Shown here piece by piece: positions 63,563 to 64,000 of a stretch of DNA of 64,000 nt. Position 1 is the stretch's first letter; each line of letters opens with the position of its first letter. The position numbers and the translations under genes are program-made. Location: NCBI GenBank assembly GCA_041398825.1, contig JAWKTX010000021.1, positions 1 through 64,000 on the forward strand. Reading direction: 5' to 3'. Below the pieces are notes generated by a model. It was not told the DNA's origin. It saw only the letters and a list, made by a program, of their open reading frames with translations, and did no database searches. The stretch comes from Planctomycetaceae bacterium (GTDB lineage: Bacteria > Planctomycetota > Planctomycetia > Planctomycetales > Planctomycetaceae).

Positions 63563-64000
63563 GTGGTCACAACTTCCCACCGATTATCCCGCTGGCTGGC
63601 CCCCCTTGCCTGCCTGGCAACAACCGTTGCTTTTTCACGCTCGATAATCACTGCCGACGAATTCTCGTCCCCATCCACTCAGAAGATTGCTCAACAGATT
63701 CAGCAGCAGCAGCAGGCGAAACAAGCTGCCGAAAAGCAGATTGCCCTCAAGAAGGCGGCAATCGATGTGACTCGCAAACGAATCGCCGAGCTTCAAAAGA
63801 TGCTCGATGAATCCGCCGCGCGGTCCAGGACCGAAGAAGAAGAATTAGCCGCGTACCAGCGGACGTCAGATTCCGTTAACTCCAGCATTACAGCACTTCA
63901 GACCCAGCTGGATCTCAATAAGGAGGCGGACGCACTTCACGCGGCAGCTTCCGCAGCACAGTCACGGCTGGACAATATGATCGCAGCCCGTCGAAAACTG
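63563..64000 (+). CDS. Secreted coiled-coil protein, N-terminal part
   Basis: GTG start with GAGGAG 7 nt upstream. The frame stays open to the right edge (146 codons visible). A signal peptide (about 1-32, hydrophobic PLACLATTVAF) is followed by a long alpha-helical coiled coil from about residue 40, starting with QQIQQQQQAKQAAEKQ and rich in Ala, Glu, Lys, Arg and Gln, with heptad-like spacing. It is exported and probably extended. The C-terminal part and any domain lie outside the window; family unknown. Confidence 0.8.
   Translation, partial: MVTTSHRLSRWLAPLACLATTVAFSRSIITADEFSSPSTQKIAQQIQQQQQAKQAAEKQIALKKAAIDVTRKRIAELQKMLDESAARSRTEEEELAAYQRTSDSVNSSITALQTQLDLNKEADALHAAASAAQSRLDNMIAARRKL

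Noticed and set aside
1..64000. tRNA, rRNA, transposase, integrase, phage or plasmid genes
   Set aside because: Looked for cloverleaf-like GGTTCGA contexts, DDE/Tyr recombinase motifs and terminal repeats; none convincing. Small tRNA genes could still be missed without a folding search.

Overview
The window looks like a chromosomal segment of a planctomycete (Planctomycetota, Planctomycetaceae-like). The evidence is the combination of a DUF1501 protein with an N-terminal RRDLLRIGG signal, a secreted sulfatase, three secreted PQQ-type beta-propeller proteins, a CehA/McbA-like PHP hydrolase, a BshB1 bacillithiol deacetylase, a MoxR/DUF58/vWA operon, many small lipoproteins with low-complexity tails, and frequent TTG/GTG starts. 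No rRNA, tRNA, transposase, integrase or CRISPR array was found. Genus is not determinable from sequence alone.

Layout. 0-5 kb: end of an unidentified gene, a degenerate HtrA-like protein, a secreted esterase and a PHP-domain hydrolase. 5-9.3 kb: a 1372-residue secretin-family protein with four N-terminal repeats and glycine-rich inserts. 9.9-17.6 kb: three beta-propeller proteins, a gamma-glutamylcyclotransferase-like protein, a hotdog thioesterase and a secreted protein with 30 cysteines and three CxxCH motifs. 17.7-31.2 kb: a run of mostly minus-strand envelope genes, including small lipoproteins, an acidic FHA protein, a COG3014/LpoB-like lipoprotein pair, two TPR lipoproteins, an OmpA-like lipoprotein and a CpaC/RcpA-type secretin; only bshB1 is on the plus strand. 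This looks like an outer-membrane, pilus and wall-synthesis support block.

31.5-36 kb: a secreted small protein, a fumarylacetoacetate hydrolase-family enzyme, a flavin-dependent halogenase-like oxidoreductase and a secreted sialidase-fold protein. 36-43.5 kb: the moxR-DUF58-BatA/vWA-vWA operon, with 4-nt overlaps between its last three genes. 43.8-49.3 kb: amino-acid handling, with an ABC transporter whose binding protein and permease are fused, converging on a gdhA - cyclic-nucleotide-binding protein - proA operon that links glutamate synthesis or oxidation with proline synthesis. 49.4-56 kb: a minus-strand run of PaaK-like ligase, rhomboid protease, APH/P-loop kinase fusion and sulfatase (coupled ends), followed by an SGNH-fold protein lacking its catalytic serine.

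56-64 kb: a small conserved-looking protein with a glycerate 2-kinase; three paralogous cytochrome c'-like proteins, each with one C-terminal CxxCH; a lone DUF1501 protein; trmL; a 29-residue AURKAIP1/COX24-like basic peptide too short for ordinary ORF calling; and the start of a secreted coiled-coil protein cut by the window edge. Clear intrinsic terminators separate several of these units. Nothing points to recent horizontal transfer; the unusual material is in secreted, repeat-rich and catalytically degenerate proteins.
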